In this document: positions 7,050 through 9,658 of the stretch, piece after piece
How positions within the stretch are numbered: the first letter of the stretch is position 1
Layout of the letters: every line of letters begins with the position of its first letter
DNA from: JAFDZV01 sp966128725
GTDB lineage: Bacteria > Bacteroidota > Ignavibacteria > OLB7
Direction: 5' to 3'
DNA: 9,658 nt
NCBI GenBank assembly: GCA_966128725.1
Contig: CBHYLN010000171.1
Location: forward strand, 1 to 9,658
Notes under the pieces: generated by a model
What the model saw: the letters and a program-made list of their open reading frames with translations, nothing else
The model's database searches: none
What the model was told of the DNA's origin: nothing
Position numbers and translations under genes: made by a program

Positions 7050-7057
7050 TAGATTTC
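7050..7057 (+). promoter_or_regulatory. Possible Bacteroidota -7 element before the SirB1-like gene
   Basis: TAGATTTC matches TAnnTTTG at five of its six fixed positions and lies 45 bp before the ATG at 7103. The nearest TTG (7023-7025, inside the end of the LOG gene) is 24 bp upstream, slightly outside the usual spacing, so this is a weak candidate. Confidence 0.25.
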
Positions 7058-7102
7058 GCGGGCGCATCGTCCGGTAAACGGAACCCGAGACCCCGAGCCG
7101 TA

Positions 7103-8029
7103 ATGGAATTCACAACTCCCCAGCCCGAACCGGTGTCAATTTCAGCTTCGCAAATCAACGCGATTCTGTCGCTGTTGGATGATCCGGATCCAACCGTGCA
7201 GGAGGCTATTCAGGCGCATCTGCTGGAGTTGGGAGGTGTGGCCGCGCCGGCGTTACGGGAGGTCAGTACCGGAGCGGCGCCGGAACTTGCGCGCTTTAAT
7301 GCCCGCTCGGTGCTTGCGGAGATCGGCCTGCGCAAACTTCGCGGCGAACTTCACGAGCTTCTGGCCATTGCCGGACCGGATGGGGACATCGATCTGGAAC
7401 GAGGTGCGATGGCCGTTGCGATGATGGGATATCCCGAGATGCGCATCGAAGAGTACCGGGGGCAGCTTGATACCATCGCGGCAGTACTGGAGACACGGCT
7501 TCGCGGTTGCGACAACGGCTACATGGTGGCGAGGGAGATCAACTACTATCTGTTCGATCAACTTGGTTTTCATGGATGCCGGCAGGATCGCGAGAGCATC
7601 TTCAACCCCGAGCATTCGTTTCTGAATCGCGTATTGGAGCGCAGGGTTGGCATCCCGATTTCGTTGTCGGTGATATACCTGCTGGTTGCGCGACGATTGT
7701 ATCTGCCGTTCCATGGAGTTGCGTTCCCGGCCCGCTACCTCGCGAAGTATCGATCGGCCACCGAGGAGTTCTTTATCGATCCGTTTAACGCGGGTGCGAT
7801 ATTCAACTACAGCGATTGCCGCAGATTTCTCCGTGAGATCAACGTTGAGTTCCGCCCGGAGTATCTGGAGCCGGCCAGCAATCGCCGAACGATCGCTCGC
7901 ATGTTGCGGAATCTGATCGAGAGTTATCAGGAGCGCGAGCCCAACACCGCTTCGGCGCTTTCCGCGTTGATCACGGAGTTGATTGGCGAGGAGGATGCCC
8001 GGCCCGATGCTCGCGAACCCGAGGAGTAG
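7103..8029 (+). CDS. SirB1 / transglutaminase-like (Transglut_core2) family protein
   Basis: Protein of 308 residues. The central domain (about 85-250) carries the SirB1-family pattern: NPEHSFLNRVLERRVGIPISLSVIYLLVARRL (in pieces, 168-199), HGVAFPARYL (204-213) and FIDPFNAG (224-231). An N-terminal helical part (about 15-80, LLDDPDPTVQEAI, VAAPALREV) resembles HEAT-type repeats, and the C-terminal helix after RRTIARMLRNLIESY looks like the start of the TPR segment often attached in this family. The biochemical role of the family is not established; most members are thought to have lost classical transglutaminase chemistry. Here the usual PGHF segment reads PARY, so the histidine normally seen there is replaced by arginine. 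There is no signal peptide. It follows the LOG gene after 72 bp in the same direction. Family assignment is firm, function unknown. Confidence 0.88.
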   Translation: MEFTTPQPEPVSISASQINAILSLLDDPDPTVQEAIQAHLLELGGVAAPALREVSTGAAPELARFNARSVLAEIGLRKLRGELHELLAIAGPDGDIDLERGAMAVAMMGYPEMRIEEYRGQLDTIAAVLETRLRGCDNGYMVAREINYYLFDQLGFHGCRQDRESIFNPEHSFLNRVLERRVGIPISLSVIYLLVARRLYLPFHGVAFPARYLAKYRSATEEFFIDPFNAGAIFNYSDCRRFLREINVEFRPEYLEPASNRRTIARMLRNLIESYQEREPNTASALSALITELIGEEDARPDAREPEE

Positions 8030-8066
8030 CGCATCGGACAACCACGGAATTTCGGAATCGTGATTT

Positions 8067-8084
8067 GCCCAAAATATTTCGGGC
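8067..8084 (+). terminator. 18-bp palindrome after the SirB1-like gene
   Basis: GCCC-AAAATATTTC-GGGC is a palindrome with one mismatched pair (8071/8080). As RNA it would give a 4-bp GC clamp, one mismatch, two A-T pairs and a 4-nt loop, 37 nt past the stop codon and followed by a pyrimidine-rich stretch (GCTTTCTCCGCTTCTC). It may be a weak terminator, or a DNA-binding site given its exact symmetry. Confidence 0.35.
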
Positions 8085-8102
8085 GCTTTCTCCGCTTCTC
8101 GC

Positions 8103-8133
8103 TTGCGTTCGCCTGGCAGCCGACCTATATTCG
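8103..8133 (+). promoter_or_regulatory. Bacteroidota-type promoter candidate before the fibre genes
   Basis: TTG (8103-8105), a 20-bp spacer and TATATTCG (8126-8133) fit the Bacteroidota consensus well; the -7 box matches five of six fixed positions. Transcription would start near 8140 and give a leader of about 190 nt before the fibre gene at 8333. The whole 303-bp stretch 8030-8332 holds this element, the palindrome at 8067-8084 and the repeat cluster at 8198-8240, but no convincing gene. Confidence 0.4.
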
Positions 8134-8197
8134 CACTCGTTCGCATCGGAATCATTCATCGCCATCACGCACACACACTCGTTTCAGGTACAGCATC

Positions 8198-8240
8198 ATG
8201 GGTGAAATTGCCCGGTGATATCATCGAGTGAAATCACCGG
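8198..8240 (+). repeat. Repeat cluster with a six-codon mini-ORF in the fibre-gene leader
   Basis: CCGGTGAT (8212-8219) and ATCACCGG (8233-8240) form a perfect 8-bp inverted repeat with a 13-nt loop. GTGAAAT occurs twice (8202-8208, 8228-8234), and TGATATCA (8216-8223) is a palindrome. An ATG at 8198 opens a six-codon ORF (MGEIAR) that stops at TGA 8216-8218, inside the left arm. The site lies in the predicted untranslated leader and could influence expression; that is inference. Confidence 0.4.
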
Positions 8241-8332
8241 CGAATTGCTTGTTGAGGCAGCGCGCCGTGTCATCGGTGTATGCGGATGCTACTGTCACGT
8301 GCGTTGGCCATTCACTACCAACTACTGCCGTC

Positions 8333-9487
8333 ATGCCACAGCGAATCATTACTGGACCGGTGGTCGATGCCGGAGGCCAAGGGCTACCGTCGGGCGAAAT
8401 TCTGATTGCGCCGATCCTGCCTACCGGGAGGCGCGACGATGGATTTGTGGTGGAGCCGGCCAGGCATCCGATTGTTGACGGCGTTGTACATGCGCCGGTG
8501 ATTGTTCCCGGCCGGTTCGCAATCTCCGTGTTCGACGGCGATGGTACGCTGCTCCGTTCCTTTAACGCGGCGCTGTCGGACACGACGCTCACAAGCATTT
8601 CCCTTGCCGAAGTGTGGACCAGCCGAGGCGATGCCGACATCGCTCCCGGGATGCTGCGCGACGGTGACAGCATCCTGCGCCTTGTGCCCGGTGGCGGTGT
8701 AGAAGGGGATGTGCTGGCCCAGGACGGGTCGGGAATGTTGTGGGCGGCGCCTTCGAAGGGCGACATGCGGGCCGATTTGTACGATCGGCAGCATCGGGAA
8801 GTTGATATGTACAACAGGGCATACCATCGTGGAACGCAGCCGATGGAAAGCATTGCCGGCCTGGATGCGGAGCTGGCAACACGTTCGCGCACTGGCCACA
8901 CGCACGACGCCGGGCGCGTCACCAGTGGTCTGGTGGCGCCTGCGCGGCTTGGCACGGGGACGCCATCGGGGGCAACTCTCCTGCGTGGCGACGGCGCGTG
9001 GGCAACGGTTGCGGGTGTCGAGATGACGGATATGTGTTATCAGGTAAGCCCCGGCACGTATGGTCAGGCCAGCGTCGCCGGTACGTGGGTAACCCTTCTG
9101 TGGAACACATTCCTGGTTGACGAAATCGGTATCAGCGCCGCCAGCGATGGTGTGCTCACGCTGCCGGCAGGCACGTATGCGATTTCGGTGGACGCGGCGG
9201 TTTTTGCGGCTGACTTCGCCCAACTGCGTATCTACAACAACACGTCTGACAGCATTATTCGGGTCGGCGTAGTGAATCTTGCCGCGAATGCGGTTGGCTC
9301 TACGAACCCCTCCAGATTAAAGGCCACATTTGTCCTGGATGGAGAATCCGAATTGGTAGTGCAGCATATTGCCTATGACTCGTTGACCGGTGGTTTCGGT
9401 TCACCGATTGGAAACTACTGGCCTGATTTCGGCACACCAGCGGCTGTCGACGTGTATGCATCAGCTCTGTTGATGCGTAAGAACTAA
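8333..9487 (+). CDS. Phage tail-fibre-like protein with C1q/jelly-roll-like head (copy A)
   Basis: Protein of 384 residues built like a trimeric phage tail fibre. The N-terminal domain (1-100) has a VVDAGG...LPSGEI opening and a VPGRFAISVFD segment, like the small beta-sandwich anchor domains of some fibres. The middle has successive hinge motifs: VLAQDGSGMLWAAP (127-140), NRAYHRGTQP (161-170, like the fibre NRANHTGTQ motif), SIAGLDAEL, GHTHD (188-192), ARLGTGT (204-210) and LRGDGAW (217-223). The C-terminal 145 residues, with LTLPAGTYAIS (275-285), RIYNNTSDS and an aromatic/Gly-rich end, resemble the C1q-like receptor-binding head. The start is the ATG at 8333, not the in-frame GTG at 8228, because copy B begins with the same MPQR and has an in-frame stop just before it. 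No Shine-Dalgarno is visible. It probably binds a surface receptor or glycan; no capsid, baseplate or lysis gene is in view, so prophage, tailocin or another setting is undecided. Confidence 0.82.
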   Translation: MPQRIITGPVVDAGGQGLPSGEILIAPILPTGRRDDGFVVEPARHPIVDGVVHAPVIVPGRFAISVFDGDGTLLRSFNAALSDTTLTSISLAEVWTSRGDADIAPGMLRDGDSILRLVPGGGVEGDVLAQDGSGMLWAAPSKGDMRADLYDRQHREVDMYNRAYHRGTQPMESIAGLDAELATRSRTGHTHDAGRVTSGLVAPARLGTGTPSGATLLRGDGAWATVAGVEMTDMCYQVSPGTYGQASVAGTWVTLLWNTFLVDEIGISAASDGVLTLPAGTYAISVDAAVFAADFAQLRIYNNTSDSIIRVGVVNLAANAVGSTNPSRLKATFVLDGESELVVQHIAYDSLTGGFGSPIGNYWPDFGTPAAVDVYASALLMRKN

Positions 9488-9544
9488 TGTTCGACCGGCT
9501 TTGCGCGCCGACACTACCATCTCACTTTCTAACATCACATCACC

Positions 9545-9658
9545 ATGCCACAGCGTGCAATCATAGGCTCGGTTGTCGATGCCGGCGGAGTCGAGCTGAC
9601 CTCCGGCGAGTTTCGTGTAACACCAGTGTCCAACACAGGCGGGGCGGGTGATGGGCTT
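9545..9658 (+). CDS. Second tail-fibre-like protein, tandem copy B (partial, cut by window edge)
   Basis: The first 38 codons of an open frame with no stop before the window ends. Aligned without gaps to copy A it shares about 21 of 38 residues, including the start MPQR, then VVDAGG, SGE and TG, so it is a diverged paralogue of the same N-terminal domain. The nucleotide identity is clear at the start (ATGCCACAGCG in both) and falls off after. The frame has a TAA at 9530-9532, which fixes the ATG at 9545 as the first possible ATG start. It begins 57 bp after the copy A stop, same strand, so the two are likely co-transcribed. Whether it carries the same hinge motifs and head cannot be seen. As in copy A, the leader lacks a Shine-Dalgarno; both leaders contain CACTACCA (8313-8320, 9512-9519), which may be chance. 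Confidence 0.78.
   Translation, partial: MPQRAIIGSVVDAGGVELTSGEFRVTPVSNTGGAGDGL

Noticed and set aside
8216..8240. TGA followed by a hairpin, resembling a recoded stop (selenocysteine-type)
   Set aside because: The stem is short, the upstream frame is only six codons, and the fibre start is well fixed further downstream.
8228..8332. Extending the fibre protein to a GTG at 8228 (35 more residues)
   Set aside because: The tandem copy B starts at the same MPQR sequence and has an in-frame TAA five codons before its ATG, and the extra residues look like translated leader sequence.
8215..8478. An 87-codon open frame starting MISSSEITGELLVEAARRVIG
   Set aside because: Its opening looks helix-like, but the frame then becomes Cys/Arg/Trp-rich and overlaps the well-supported fibre gene by 146 nt in another frame.
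1..9658. CRISPR arrays, insertion sequences, tRNA or rRNA genes
   Set aside because: I saw no regularly spaced repeats, transposase motifs, terminal inverted repeats with target duplications, or cloverleaf sequences anywhere in the window.

Overview
This is a gene-dense, GC-rich bacterial chromosomal segment holding seven complete protein genes and one gene cut by the right edge. Three intergenic stretches carry Bacteroidota-style promoter candidates (TTTG-like / TAnnTTTG-like). Most start codons lack a clear Shine-Dalgarno sequence. Together with the gene families this suggests a GC-rich member of the Bacteroidota/Chlorobiota group, but this is tentative and Chloroflexota cannot be excluded from sequence reading alone.

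Left third (46-2939, leftward): a two-component operon. A NarL-type response regulator is followed, through an ATGA stop/start overlap, by a multi-spanning membrane histidine kinase with a GAF-like region, an HDxxxP phosphoacceptor helix and an HATPase domain. The regulator has an unusual C-terminal extension beyond its HTH.

Middle (3236-5969, rightward): after a repeat-rich divergent intergenic region of about 296 bp comes a ferritin-like diiron protein. Past a 9-bp hairpin and a promoter candidate lies a two-gene unit: YgfZ/CAF17 (tetrahydrofolate-dependent Fe-S cluster protein) overlapped by 4 bp with a short-chain dehydrogenase that looks like a pteridine reductase (PTR1/FolM type). The pairing suggests folate/pterin supply beside a folate-using Fe-S factor; the neighbouring ferritin-like protein may add to an iron theme.

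Right-middle (5966-8029): an intergenic region with four consecutive inverted repeats, then a LOG-family nucleotide phosphoribohydrolase and a SirB1/transglutaminase-like protein.

Right end (8030-9658): a 303-bp non-coding stretch with a palindrome, a promoter candidate and a small repeat cluster, then a phage tail-fibre-like protein (8333-9487) with the HTGTQ-like, GHTHD and LRGDGxW hinge motifs and a C1q/jelly-roll-like head. A second copy starts 57 bp after it with the same MPQR...VVDAGG N-terminus and runs off the window. This tandem fibre array, with no other phage gene visible, is the most interesting part of the window.
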